Origin: Durusdinium trenchii
Lineage: Eukaryota > Sar > Dinophyceae > Suessiales > Symbiodiniaceae
DNA: 64,000 nucleotides
Direction of reading: 5' to 3'
NCBI GenBank assembly: GCA_963970005.1
Contig: CAXAMN010005391.1
Span: 267,574-331,573, forward strand
Positions 18,424-31,199 of this stretch are shown one piece after another; the stretch's first letter is position 1; each line of letters starts with the position of its first letter. The translations under genes were made by a program, and so were the position numbers. Under the pieces are notes generated by a model that saw only the letters and a list, made by a program, of their open reading frames with translations, was not told the origin of the DNA and made no database searches.

Positions 18424-21400
18424 TCAATTTGGAAGTGACGTTTGGGCCACTCCTGGTAGCAACTCGTTGATCCTTACTGAGACCGCTTCCTTGATGCTTT
18501 GAGCGTCCATGCCACTGGTGCTTCGTGCCTGAACCCCTAAGGCCGCCATGCCAGCCACACCCGCCTGCACTGCCCCCATGAAATCCATATTTTCGGATGC
18601 AGGTGCCAGTGCTTCCATGGAAGTGAACACAAATGCGAAAAGTAACAAAAGGAAAACGACGGTATTCAGGATGTGGCTGGCCACCTGCTCTGGCAGCACC
18701 ATCAAAGATTTGAGAATCATCCGAGGCACCAGCTGTCGCAGCAACTCTTCAAAGCCTTCCATAAATTCAATCTTAGAAAGGCTGCCGTTTCCTGATTTGT
18801 CAATCATGTTGAATAATATTCGCAGTTGGCTGTCGGTGACCGTGAAGCGCATGTCCTTCGAAATCATCTCAGCAAAAGTCTCATAACTGATGCCCGTTCT
18901 TTGGAGCGACATCATCAGCTGGATTACCCCGCGTGGCTTGAGGACTCCATAGTCCTGCTTGTCGATAGCTGCAAAATGCCTGGACACCTCAATGAAACTT
19001 GCTTCAACCTCTTCGTTCTGAAGAACCCCGTAGACAGCTTCCAACCACATGCCTCCAGAGAGATATTTCTCTACATCTGGCCCCAGCCTGTCCAAATCAA
19101 CCAGATCTTGGCAAGGAAAGTCCGAATCCCCAATCTTGAGGGTGATGTCCTCTTGCTGGCCAAACAGGCTGTCAACAATCTGCTTGGGTAGGGTTATGCC
19201 AGCTTTGGAGAGCAGCTTGTGGAAGCCGCTCAAAGAGATTGGGCGATATGTTGTTTGTATGTGCTCAATGATCTTCAGCACCTCAGGGGGCTGAATGAAG
19301 CCTTCACGCACTGCTGAGGCGTCTGCACTGCTGAAGATTTTCCGGGACGCAGGCTCTGGCATATCCATATCGAATTGCTCAAGCAGAAAGTCAAATGCTT
19401 CCCACGGAACACCACGGAGCTTGGCCAAATGAGTATCATCCACATACACCCACATCTCTGCTGGGCACCCCTGCACTTGGTCCATTGGTTTGTATTTCCA
19501 GTCCGGGCAGCCGCTCAAAGCCTCCAGGTCCTGCACGTCACTTTCGTTTCTGAGGTGATCCTTATCCATCTGGAGAAGTAGATCTTCAATCAAACCTGGC
19601 ACATCAGACTTTTGCAAAAAACATGCCTCTCCTGGGCCTGGATTAGGCTTTTCATCAGTAGCTTCCTGCCAACGCTCCAGGATCCAGTCAGGCCACTTCG
19701 GGCAGGCCCATTCATCATCGACACGCGCTGCTTCATCCTCTGCTTTGCCCAACCTCTCGTTGCCCAGCTCTCCTCCAACACCAATCTCACGAAGCAAAGC
19801 TACAGCTGCAGCTTTCCACAGACCACCATCAGTCATCCACATGAGAACATCTGGGATGTCTTGAAAATCCATGAAGCCGCAGCCTTTGGAGGTGGTTTTG
19901 AAACCTTCCGCAAGATCTCCTAGGTCAATCTCAGCGCTCGCGAAGCCACATTCTTCTTTCAAGAATGGAATCATGGCCGACCACCATACCCGCCCCTCAA
20001 GCAGCCCTTCAAAAATAGGCACCAGTTTGTAGACTGGTATGGCATTTGTCGTCTTGTTGTTGGGCAGCACATGCTTCACTTGATCCTGCACAAAGGACAA
20101 TGCTTGCTTTCTATCCAGAACGTCTGCGCCATCCGAGAAGAGCAAGCCTGAGGCCCAGCCATCTTTGTCTCTCAGCGCGTCCATGAGGTCGCTGAGTTTC
20201 ATGGTCTTTGCTGGTTCCTTCTTGATGGTTTCCTCAACATGATGGGCAACCTTTGCCAAAACCTTCTGGGCCACACTGTTCATCCGGTTGACATCAAAGC
20301 TAGACATGGCACAGCTGCAAATGAACTTTGGCACAGCATCATCGAAAAAATTGGTGACCTTCTCAACGATGCTGTCCCACTGCAATAGAGGATCAACCCA
20401 CTGCACGATCATCTCAGCCATATGGTCAAAGCTGTCACGAAAAATGGACTTGTGGATGAGGTAAGCCTTCGGCAAAGGCTTGGACTTCGGACCATTCACA
20501 CCATTCACCTTTGCAGCTTGCTGAGCTTGCTGAGTGGGCTCCTTATCTGCTGATGCTATGCCACCAAAGTCCAGGAGCTGCAGTCGCATGTTGTGTTCTC
20601 TTAGCATGATGTCAGTCAGAGCATCCGTTTCTTCAAAAATGCGCCATTCCAGCCCTTCCTCCAAGCTTGTTTTGCCGAGATAATGCTGATATAGCTTGGT
20701 GAGTTGGTTTGCACGCTGGGTGGACACATCAACTTCTCCTTGATCGCCATTGTCCCTTCCTCGCCCTGTGATTGGGGCCATATCTTCTTGAACCTGTTGA
20801 ATGAACTCAGCATCTTCCTGTACAGATTTGAACAGGTCTTGTGTTTCCTGTCTCGATCCGGGCATTTGCTTGATGACCTTGCCTTCAGCATTTAAGCCTC
20901 GAAATCGATTGTCAGCCTTTTCAAATGCAAAATCCAAGTCTGTCTGGTCATAGGCAGACGCCTGCGAGTAATCCTTTAAGCGCCCCACCATGTTATCGAG
21001 CAGGATTGTGAAGACACTGTCGACTTGGATTTCGACCACCTGAAGTAATCCACGAGTAAGGCTTGAGAACTGCATCCACATATTCACAACAACTGCAAGG
21101 CAAGCACCAATGATCACCAACGGTTTCAGCGCTGCAGCCGGACTGAGCAAAGCTCCGATCAGAAAGAAAAGCAGCATGATGAAGAGCAAAAGAAGAGAGA
21201 GCACAGCTGAACAGATTGACAAAAGTGATAGCACACGGTCTGCCAAATGTGGTATTGCGCCTGGCATGCTAGGCAGTGCGTTGGCAGCAATAATGCACAG
21301 AAGTGAGAGCAACACGTGTGAGACACAAAGCAGTGTAGCTCCTCTCGGAAGCTGGCCGATGTCCTCAGCATGAGCAGCAAGCTCAGAAGTGTGCAAAAGA

Positions 21401-24400
21401 TGTGACGCAGCTGCTTCAATGCGGAAGCTGTCCAAGACTTGAAGGAAGACTACTGCCAGTGCTGGAAATGACAAGAACCACACCAGCTGATAAGAGAACA
21501 TGAAAATGTTGAAGGCGCTCTCCACCGCAGAAGTTGCAAAGGTGGCCCCGATATTCTCCAGAGTCTCGTGTGCATACAAGAAGCCGTCAAGTCCCTCGGA
21601 GACCATTTGGCTCTGATACCAGCAGCTGCGGCCCTTGAGCAAACAAAGGCCTTCAACCAGAAGTGCTTTGTGCGATCGAAGCCGGTAGCGATCATCACTT
21701 GCATTCCCAGAAGCTTGTACCGTGTGGGAGATTCCTGTCAAAAGCAATCCTCCGGAGCATTTGATGAGATCTTCTTCTGCCTCCTCAAATGGAAAAGGTC
21801 GTCTCAATCCTAAGCAACCTCTGACGCTCACTGGTCTTGATTGGATTCCAGCCTGCTCAAGCATCACAGAGCTCACACCATCCATTTCCATGTTGTTCAT
21901 CCTGCAGAAGGCTCCATATGCGCGCTCCAGGTGTCTAAGTGTCAAGGTTTGAATGACAAAGAACCAGTTGGATGCACACAAAAACTCTTTCTCTCCGCTT
22001 CCAGGATCATGCTTCACCATAACAATGCGGCAGCAAACGAACGGCACATCCAAGAACTCAGCATCCACTACCCACGGGAATGTTTCAGATGAAAATCGCA
22101 CCTCCTCAACGATCAATTTTTGCTCTGCCTGGTTTGATTGCTCCAGGTACAAGTCACACAACTCGATCGACTCTTCGAAATCATCCTCTGAGCCCCAAAT
22201 GACAAAGCGATCCATACCTTGCTGGTACACGTCGCCTGGAACATCATCCTTGAACCACACCTTCTTACGCAAACCTGGTTCTGGAGTCGTTTTGCCCAGT
22301 GTCTCCAACATGTCACTGCAAAAAGCCGGTCTCAAACACAGAACCCCAACAGAGTCACCTTCAACGTCCACAAGATCTACCTGCAGGGGCCGATGGCTGT
22401 GATGGCTGTGCGAAGAAATGTGACAAAGCCTAAAAGCCCAATCAAGAACAAGAATTGACCAACCTACTAGCAAATGCAACCTAGCAGCGATGGCCTCCAA
22501 CCTAGTAGCCGCTACTTAGTAGCCATGGCCTCTAACCTTATAGCAGTGGCCCCCAACCTAAAAGCGATGGCCTCAAACCCAATAGCGATTGCCTCCAACG
22601 TAATAGCCATGGCCTCCAAACTTATAGCGGTGGCTCCCAACCTAAAAGCGATGCCTCAAACCCAATAGCGATGGCCTCCAACCTAATAGCCATGGCCTCC
22701 AACCTTTTAGTAGCGATGGCCTCCAACCTAATTGCGATGGCCTCCAACATAGTAGCGATGGCCTCCAACCTAGTAGCGATGGCCTCCAACCTTTTAATAG
22801 CGATGGCCTCCATAGTAGCGATGGCCTCACGGTTACATAACAGCATTATTACAGGCTGTGTGACAGAGCAGAAACGAGAAGAAAACAATGCCTAAATTTG
22901 ACCAGAAACGAGACTACAGGGACACTATGTCACTATGACAATTTGACATGCAAGAGGACTCGTTGGGCTGTTGGGCCGCTGAGATGTGTTAAGACAAAGC
23001 ACATGATTACATGCGCGACCCAGGAAACACAACTTATATCAAATCATTGAATATATTCGAGACATGTCTTGGAAAAGTGTAGAAGGTCGCCTGCGTCGTA
23101 AATTCGAGACCTGGACGAGTCCTCTCATAGGCATCCTCTAAGTCACTCCACTCTGCGTGGCCTGTTGCGAGCAGCTGACGAGAGCTGCCCGACACAATAT
23201 GAATGTGCAGTGTTGTACCACTGCGCATGCCATCGCGGAATGGTGGAGTGAGCTTTATTGGCTGATCTGGAAGAATGTCGATGCCAAAAAAATCTTCAGA
23301 ATCTTCCTTTGTCCAACCTTTTGCTCTTGGAACGGAACTGGGCAATGCCATCTCATCACGAGTCATGAGTCGGGACATTGCAAACGACTGTTCTTTCTTC
23401 TCACAAGTAGCGCGCTGCGACCTTTCTTTTGCCTTGCCCAGAAAAAGCTCGACACGGAAGTCCTCAGCAATATCTTCTCTGTCAGCAATCACATGAAGTT
23501 TGTCCAGCGCCAGGGTCAACGCTGGCGGAGTATACTTGTAACAAGCGCTGCGAAGAAACAGCGGAAAGCTCATTCTGGTCTCTTCGCTCCTAGGCATCAA
23601 AGACACAAGCATTTTGAAAGGAAGATGTGCTGTGGCCCACAATGGCTCAATGCGCACGGGGCTGGACCATCCAGTGACATCCATCGACTGCATGGCGCGG
23701 GACATGGCCAGCACACTGAAGGTGAAATCATCCTTCGAATAGAAAATGTGAGCACGATCCAACGCAAGGAAAAAGCTGTAGGTTGTTGCATGCACTTCCG
23801 TCTCACCTGCTGACACCTGCAACCGCTCCTCAGATGACCCGCTGAGAGAAACTAGTCGGATGATGTATGTGGAAGCACCCTGGGCTGCTTGGCGCCTCGA
23901 CCATGTCAATTGGACACCACGCTCAGGATAGTGCACAAAGTGTGCATTGATGTCTGTCTCCTCAACAGTTCCAACTTGCAAACGTTGAGAAACTCGAGCA
24001 GACTGGAGCTTCTCTGACAGCCGCTTGTACATAAAGGGCAAAATGAGGTTCCGTGTGGCAGCAACCACACCAATGGCCAGAATTGCAGCACAAAACAGGT
24101 TCATTAGCATTGCTACCCAAATGTTGATTGGGTATCCCTTAGCAATCCAGTCCGCAACAATGCCCTTGCCAAGCTTTCGAAACGAAAGTCCATGTCTGCA
24201 GTTGTGTTGCTTAAGTTGCAAGTCAACTCCTTCAAGCCTAGGCTTCAAGTCTAAGCCTTCCAAGAGCAACTTTGCAATCTGAAAGCTACGCCGCCAAAAC
24301 GGACAAGCCTCATCAAGGTCGTCCTCCGGCACCAATGACTTTATTCCGAGGTCTTTGCTCCCCTCAGCTGCTGTATTGGTGAGGTCCCCTTGTAAGTGCA

Positions 24401-25959
24401 AGAAAGGCCCCATGGTGATTGGCGACAGCACCCCAAATGAAAGCGCTGCGAACCATGATGAATCAAAGTAGGTGAAGGCTGCAGTGCTAGCCAAAGCCCA
24501 TTGCTCATCAAGCCCTCCAATTCCAATTGATACCAGCCACGGCCGGCGACCACTAGTTTGTTTCTCTATAAAATCGTGCACCTCCAGTAGGGCTTCCCTT
24601 GCTGTCGGTGTGAGTTGCAAATCCTGAGAGGTTGCCTTCATTTGGCATGGAGTTTCACTGCAAGGAATTTTGGCATGAACGGTTGCGTCTGCTGTTGCAT
24701 TAAACTGAATTATCTGTGCATTCTCACAGTCGAAGGGGTCACCTGAATCACCATCTAGCCTTCGGCTGGTAATGGACAAGGTCTGATTGCTCGCCATCCT
24801 CGCAGAACACAGCTTTACATGTGAAGACTCGTCCTGCAGAGTTCAAGGATGTTCAAGGCACAATTTGTCTTGATTGGGAAACTGTTTCAACCTCCAAGAC
24901 CTACCAGGGACCTACCACTTCAAGTGACATCATTGCATCGTTCTCACAGAGTGGTCCTCTATTTTGGGTGCCTGGAGTATTCCCAGCTTCCCACTTGTTT
25001 TGATCTCGACCGGCACTGCCGACTGGATGAAGACAGGGCTGGCACCGGAAATGTCCCAGCTGGCGGCCAAACTTTCACCAATCCTGCATGCGGCAAAGAA
25101 CCCGAATCACATCGAACAACGAAGTACTCTCAAAGCAGCAGTGAGAATCATTACTGTTTCACTGATTCGTAATTTGTGAAGAAAGGATGTAATGAACATC
25201 TAGAAGGATTCACCCTGCCCAATGCATCGGAACAACAAAAATGCATAAAATCGTCAGCCGAACCCCCCAATCCTGAGCTGTATCAAGCCTGGGTCACGGC
25301 TTCGGATGCGGATGGCGCCTGAGCTTTGGATGCCTGTTGCATTAATGACGGCAGCGGTCTTGGCATAGATTTGGATCGGGCCCTGCACCCGCCCCCCCTT
25401 GCAACAAAACAGCCACGGGGAGTTGCCCATTCGACACTGTCACATTCAGCTCCTTAAGGTCCTTGACTCTATGAGTGTTGCTGAAATTGGAGGGTGCTAT
25501 GACCATCATGCTGCATCGAAACCAAGATGACATCCATGGTTGCATGGCAGCTGCAACGCGCAAAGTGCCCTTGGACCATCGTTGCTCTACAGTGCCCATG
25601 AACATCCAATGCTGCACTCTTAAGCCCGCAGAGTCGCCATCTTGAACAAGAATGTGGCAGTTGGAGGCATCTACTGCGATCTTGTCAGCTGAGATGAACT
25701 GCCGTTCCTTGAGGTGTCCTCGAAAAATCAACGGCGAGATTACCAACAAGAATGCCATCAGAGTTTGCAACAATCGATCCCATCGCACCCTTGGCTGCTT
25801 AGGAATGGGAATACCCTGTACTTCTGGAACGTCACGGCATTCTCTGGTCAAGCCGCTACTTTTTTGCCATTCTCGGTCTGATCGCACCTGGTGCACCTTT
25901 ATGTAGGCTGCCGCCTCACCAGCTTCCATTCCCAAACCTCTGTCCATTCCAATGAGCAA
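18424..25959 (-). CDS. Large multi-pass membrane protein with an EF-hand (three exons), family not recognised
   Basis: Proposed exons are 25393-25959, 23091-24833 and 18424-22380, all joining in phase 0, for about 2,088 residues. Introns are 24834-25392 (GC donor after GGGGGG, acceptor CTCTGCAG) and 22381-23090 (GC donor after ACGCAG, acceptor CCCCTGCAG). Residues about 63-79 are a membrane segment, followed by a beta-rich, N-glycosylatable part. A second segment lies near 424-450 (INIWVAMLMNLF onward), a cluster of four or five at about 1058-1210, and one near the C-terminus (about 2008-2030). A canonical EF-hand loop, DKSGNGSLSKIEF, sits near 1958, which suggests Ca2+ binding on the cytosolic side. 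The 18424-22500 frame can be read upstream into the intron repeats, so the ATG at 22500 is probably not a real start. More 5' exons may exist. The intron joins are inferred from phase. Confidence 0.75.
22475..22830 (+). repeat. Minisatellite GCGATGGCCTCCAACCTA(A/G)TA in an intron
   Basis: About 15 units of 21-24 bp, varying at GCGATGG/GCCATGG/GCGGTGG and in the final bases. It lies wholly inside or at the edge of the proposed 22381-23090 intron. Both strands show periodic ORFs (MASNLIA-like on plus) that are repeat artefacts. Confidence 0.9.
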
Positions 25960-26229
25960 AAATACTTGTTAAAGAGCTGTTTCGCCACCCGCGTGCAGCC
26001 CTGCGCAAAGGTAGGATATGAGGCGCAAATATCGGATCAGGCGTTCCACTTCCGTGGCATGGAGATCTTGCGTTGACAAAGAGATCGGTGCCCTTGAATG
26101 TTCTGTCCTTGCTGTGTGCCGTGAGGAACACTGTGAAGAACTTTGTCAGTACAGTTGTTCATGGCATGGAGCTTCCTATTTGCAACCTTGAGGCCAGCGG
26201 GGGAGCGAAAGCTAGCGGACGGCTCTGGA

Positions 26230-26312
26230 CCGATTCGGAAAGAATCGGACCAGGGACAAGGGAATTGAACCCGAGGCCGGACCGCATGCAACGTCTTTCC
26301 ATATAACAAGAA
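26230..26312 (-). repeat. tRNA-like element (SINE candidate) with an adjacent hairpin
   Basis: The minus strand has GGTTCAATTCC at 26261-26271, which fits the B-box consensus GGTTCRANNCC. About 30 bases upstream is an A-box-like TTGTTATATGG, and the order of bases between them (GACGTTGCATGCGG) resembles a tRNA anticodon region. The acceptor stem does not pair, so this is not an intact tRNA. Directly downstream, 26225-26253 forms a 12-bp stem with one mismatch and a GGAAA loop. A tRNA-derived SINE head is the likeliest reading; a relic tRNA gene is the alternative. Confidence 0.4.
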
Positions 26313-26483
26313 GCCTGACAATGGGTGGGGGGGCCTGCATCCGATGTATCGGAAGTTTGCTCTGGGAGCTGCCCTGACCAATTCTTGCAACTTCAGCTGG
26401 CAAAGGCTAGCTTTCGCAACCTGCATTTTACTAATTCCAGAACTACATAAATTAAACAGCCAAACAAGTGAGAAGCCGTTCAT

Positions 26484-28612
26484 TCAGTTGCTCCGTCAGT
26501 CATTGTCATGCAGGCAGTCAAGCATCCATGTTGAAGAAACCTATGAGATATATAAACTAGTGTTGAAAGGCAAACGTCTGCTGGACGAAGCTCTGTTGAC
26601 TCAAAGGACATTGGCAACTGTTTGTATGAATTTGTATGTAGTCAGGTTTCGCAAACATCCATCCATTGTCAACCATCAGCAGGGGCAGGCTCAATCATGC
26701 TCAATGCATGTGGCCGTGACAGCCACTGTGATGAATGATGAAAGCATGTGTCCTTTTGCCTCTTGTGAGTGAGCTCATGCAGCTTTACATCTGAGGCACT
26801 ACTCCCTTTGGCGCATCTCATTGCTTTTTTGTTTGGGCCTGGCGTGACTCATTGAGGGGCCTTGCATGGCTAAGATATTGGACTTAACACTTTTGCGGTC
26901 CGTCTTTTTACTCAGGCCCAGAAGCACAAGATAGGCCGTCTGGAACTGAAAGTTCTAGTGGTCGAAGCACTGGCAAACTATGGTACATATTGTTTTCTGG
27001 CTCACTTGGTGTTGTATGATTTATATAACTCTTTCATAGTCTGGTTCAATTGCAGCTGAAAGTGGTCACCCCTGCCTTCAGAGCCTCCTCCTTCAGCTCC
27101 GCTTTTCGACTCTTTGGGCTTCGAGCCTTTACTTCACCTGGCAATGCCTGGCATCTTTCAGTACCTGGCTGAACCTGGCCAGTGTTCAGTAATGTCCTGG
27201 CATGTCCTGGCATGTGGCACGTCCCACTCAAACCATCCACTGTGTTCAGTATAGTCCAGCCCTCGACACTTAAGCAGCATCTGAGGTGATGTACATTGGA
27301 ATATGAACAACGCTGCCCCCCTTCCAGCTACAACCCCACCGCAGCAAACCTGTGCACGCGCTCCAGGCCTTTCCCACCAGACTTGTTCAGTGCTCCATCT
27401 ACCTTGGGGGCATGTCTTCAAACCGCTACATGTCCACGCGAATTGAATTCAAGTCCAAATCTAAACAATGCACATCTCACTGATCTCATGCTCTATGGCC
27501 ACGCGGAGTCAATACTCACATCACTGTTCATTCGATCACCCACGTTTGGCGCCTCGGCCCCGCCAGACCCATGGAGAGCCGGCTGAGCCTCAAAATTGTA
27601 ACCGGATCTGATCGTCTGCAGATCCTACAACAGGTGGCTGAGTGCAATAGGTGGCTGAGGTGCCCACAATCACTGAAATGGCCTGGAGGCCAGAACATAT
27701 GTTGCACAAACACAAACGCAGATTTGACCAAGGGAATTCCCTCGGATATGGGATCTGCTTTTGTCTACACGAACCCGGCCTGGTATGCCAGGGTCTCAAG
27801 AGCCTCAAAGAACATCGCCAACCCGGCCCGGCCATCAGCTTCACACGGTGGCCTGCCAGCTCTGAGACTTCAATCGCCATTCCGAGAAGTTGAACCTAAA
27901 TGGCCTCCAACCTAAGATCTGTGAAGGCAATGCCTGAGAAGTTCGCCGATGATCCAGCATAGGTGAAGGACCAGCAATCGACCTGAACTGGCTGGGGGTA
28001 GGTGGGCTCCGCCTACCACAGCCTCACATAGTCCAGAGTCATAATGATCAACTCGGCGACCCTGATTATTCATCTTGATTCGGACCTTGTACGTCAAGGT
28101 GAGTGGAGATTGCATGCACGACCTGGCGGAGGGGGGTCGCAAAAACTGGGAGGAACTCCTAAGCCAAACCGGCTGAGCTCGTGCCTCCCTCTGCAATGAC
28201 ATGAGGAACTCCGGCCACTGTTGGAATATAGCCTCAAGCACAAACTATCAATCAGGCCATGCCGAAACAAAGCCATGAGCAGCTTCAGTGCCTGAAGGGT
28301 GTCGATGATCAAGGTATGGACCTGAGGGAAGGCGTGACAAACGACTGCAGGTGGTAGCCAGCACAAGTTCATCATCGCCAAAGTCCACATGCCACGAGCA
28401 CAAAACCATGACAAATATGATCAAATATTGACAAATCATATCCTAGTAATTAATGAACATCATGTCAAGCTGAAACAGGGCCCGAGCTGAGTTTAAGAAG
28501 AAATCCACCGGATATAAAGATGCAAATCGCTGCAGCAGCAACGGCACAACCTGCAGCGGTGAGACTGCGACTGCGAAGAATGCAAACCGCAGCAGACCGC
28601 AGCTCGACCTTT
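26484..28612. other. Intergenic or intronic stretch; no gene supported
   Basis: Short ORFs occur in all frames without motifs or splice-consistent joins. One isolated GGCCTCCAACCTAAG near 27903 is a relic unit of the minisatellite family seen at 22.5 kb. Confidence 0.4.
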
Positions 28613-28918
28613 TCAACAGGAAAGCTTGTTCATGACGTGCCCGGTGCGAGGTTGTTTCATTCCTTTGTGCTTCAAAGCCTTCTCAATACACTCAGGCGGA
28701 GCATTTGTCAGCAGCACCTGCGGTGGCGACCATGATCCGCACAGCAGCACCCAACATCTTGAAAATAGTTGAATTGTCAATTCTAAACCTGGGGAGGAGG
28801 CATCAAAGTACACTCTGAGGAAGCGAGGTACCAGCTTGCAAACACTTGACACCTCGGACCGTGGCAGCATCCGCTGGTATCCGTAAAAGAACATGACGCC
28901 AAAATTCAAGGCAATCAC
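28613..28918 (-). CDS. Candidate exon(s) of an unknown gene
   Basis: A 101-residue open frame. The 3' third follows a possible acceptor (GCCACCGCAG) and reads VLLTNAPPECIEKALKHKGM, with codon-like composition. The 5' part (YQRMLPRSEVSSVCKLVPRF) also looks coding. No family recognised; it could be two exons of one gene. Confidence 0.3.
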   Translation of the reverse strand: MIALNFGVMFFYGYQRMLPRSEVSSVCKLVPRFLRVYFDASSPGLELTIQLFSRCWVLLCGSWSPPQVLLTNAPPECIEKALKHKGMKQPRTGHVMNKLSC

Positions 28919-29452
28919 TCCTTTTAAGATAGTTTGGTCTCTTCTTCATCTTTGTCGGTTACTTTTTGCGGTGTAAAGCCAGGGCAAAGGGCGTCGGTCT
29001 GTGCGCACACCCTTTGCACCACATTGGCCGGTCCGAACTCAGAACTTGCGCCCGTCGATCTTGTTCCTTGGCCAAATGTTCAATAGTTGACAAACCATTT
29101 CCAGGAATGATCTTGCTGAGCCCTGCTTCTACGTCTGACTAAGTATGGCAAAATCAAGCAAAGCCCAGCATCGGCTTGTAATCCTTGACCTGGGCTCAAC
29201 TTTAACATGAAAGCTTCATCGACGTGACGTCTCTCTCTCTCTCTCCCCACACACATTTTTTGGCAGAGCTGCCAAAGGTGCATTGCTTTGACGAAGGCCA
29301 CTGCAGCGAAAGCACTTCTCATTGCGTGGGAAATTCCGCTCCCCGCACCTGATAGTGAGTGTGCCGTGTGGCCTGATTGAGTCATGGTGAGGGAACCTCA
29401 CAAAAGAACGAAAAAGACTCCCATTGCGTCCCACACATTTGCCTGCTTGAAC

Positions 29453-29850
29453 CCTTTAAACTTTGCAATCTTGCTGGCACTTGATCCATATTGATTCCGA
29501 GGCACGGCTCTCCGTTGGCTTTGGACCGCAAACATATCCAGTCTTTGCTGGTGTCCTCGCCATCCTCAGAGAAACAGCTCAAGAATCAACAATGCATTTA
29601 ACAAATGCATACTTTTCATGGTGATCATACTGATATGATGCGTATTGCACTGGTAGCAAGGAAGAACGCTTTGTCTCGCGGTCCTTGTATTTCTGTTGCC
29701 GCCCATCCTTGTAGACCTTGGGGTATAAGGCCAGTCAATTGTGAGCAAGGTGTGGCATCTGTGGTCAAAGCCTCTTCATCATCTTTCCGCTCAATGAACG
29801 AAAAGGCTCCGCAGCTCAGACCCAAAGCCTGTGCCCAAACGACAAACATG
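29453..29850 (-). CDS. Candidate exons of an unknown minus-strand gene
   Basis: Two coding-like stretches. One runs from about 29822 down to about 29630, after an acceptor GGTCTGAG, and reads CGAFSFIERKDDEEAL and so on. The other, 29453-29564, follows acceptor TTTCTCTGAG and reads DGEDTSKDWICLRSKANG, ending at a possible GT donor (AAAGG/GTTCAAG). Their order fits one gene on the minus strand. No domain recognised. Confidence 0.4.
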
Positions 29851-30095
29851 TGGACAAGTGTGTGCAGCTTGGGCAGGCTGCCATGCTTGGACTCTCTAAG
29901 CCAAGGTCCCTTTGGATTCTGGCATCTGGATTTCGAGGATCTAGCTCCTCGCTCGTGTTGTATGCAGTTCTATACCCATTCAGTTCCGTTGTCTCCTTTC
30001 CAGAGGCCGAGAAGCCCATGTCCATGACCTTGGCAGCGGCTATGCTATGCCACTTTGCCATGCTATGTGACTGTATGTGTGTTCTTTCCAATAGC

Positions 30096-30212
30096 GAGGC
30101 ACTTGTTACTACTAGTAAGGCACCTGTTACTACTAGCGAGGCACTTGTTACTACTAGTAAGGCACCTGTTACTACTAGCGAGGCACTTGTTACTACTAGT
30201 AAGGCACCTGTC
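30096..30212 (+). repeat. 21-bp tandem repeat with a TACTAG core
   Basis: Five to six alternating units of (G/A)AGGCAC(T/C)TGTTACTACTAG(T/C). The alternation of two unit types makes a 42-bp higher-order period. It belongs to the dispersed TACTAG-core family also found at 45.96, 50.74, 51.75, 57.96 and 59.41 kb. Confidence 0.9.
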
Positions 30213-30399
30213 ACTGTATACATGTGACTGTATTTTCTGTTCGGATTCTGCACCCGAGGGACAAAGGGAATGCTGCTCGACTCATCAGAGTCGCTCGAAT
30301 CGCTCCTTGGACATGCTGAGTTTATGGCGCCTTGCGCGCACAAACTCAACCCCATAAAAGGCACATGTGGACTTGAAGCAAAGAAAACGGAATAAAAGT

Positions 30400-31190
30400 T
30401 ATATTTGCTCCAATAAGGCTTCTGCTTTCCATTCTTTTTCTTTGCTGCCTTCTTGAGCTTCTTCCTGTACCATCCCGGCTCGAAACTGCAGGGGGGAACA
30501 CGGCAAAACATTCTGAGGACACTGCAGCTTCTTTGCAGCTTTCTTGGCTTTTTTTGCCTCGGAAACTCTCACTGCTAGGACATGCCAACAAACACAGTGC
30601 AAAAAGAAAAACACCGTGGCCGCTATGCGAAGCTGTCTTGGGCCTCCTTCTTGGCTTTCTTCTCCATTTTCCTTATGGACATCCAGCTGGCAAACACCAG
30701 AGGACCAGGCCAGCAATCCGTTCACCAAAGACTTTCATCAAGCGTCTTCAGGACTTTGGCTTTCTCCCTTTCATCCTGTGGCAGCATCTGTGCAGGCGCA
30801 ATGTGTGCGCGATCACTCAACACGCTACCCGATCTCTCCTCTGCTTTGGCTTTGTCATCATCGCTTTCTCTGGATTTGGTGGTTTTGGAAGCCTCACAAA
30901 TGTGCCATCCGCTTGAATGGTACCAAATACAGTAGGGGACGGCTGGTCAGCGCAAGTGTGGCACCAGGGCCTTGTGCTCAATGTCCGGACTCCTGCTCCC
31001 AGGTGATTTACCTGAGCATGGTGCTGTAAGCGGTACCGTCTGCATGTCTTTAAGTCTCCTGGGCATTCTGAGGTTCAGCATCGCTTGGAGCTCATCTCAA
31101 GATGGAGAAGCTCAACTTTCCTGCTCAGCGTCGAGCACGTTTGATTGCGTCGCTTGGCCTTGCTTTCGATCAACACTGGTGGCTTGAAGA
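30400..31190 (-). CDS. Candidate small exons of a lysine-rich protein
   Basis: Several short open stretches on the minus strand have a shared lysine-rich bias. Around 30895-30725: EASKTTKSRESDDDKAKAEE, then DEREKAKVLKTLDESLW. Near 30670: KMEKKAKKEAQ. Near 30560: SEAKKAKKAAKKLQ. Near 30470: WYRKKLKKAAKKKNGKQK. A donor-like CTCAG/GTAAATC lies near 31010. They could be the tail of the gene whose other candidate exons lie at 29.4-29.8 kb. Splice sites were not resolved. Confidence 0.3.
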
Positions 31191-31199
31191 GTCTTTTTT

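Noticed and set aside
22622-22895. Overlapping ORFs with MASNLIA- and LEAIA-type periodic proteins
   Set aside because: Direct translation of the minisatellite; every frame is open because the unit lacks stops.
30055-30511. Leu/Val-rich ORFs on both strands (LLLLVRHLLLL and GALLVVTSASL)
   Set aside because: They arise from the 21-bp tandem repeat and are not membrane proteins.
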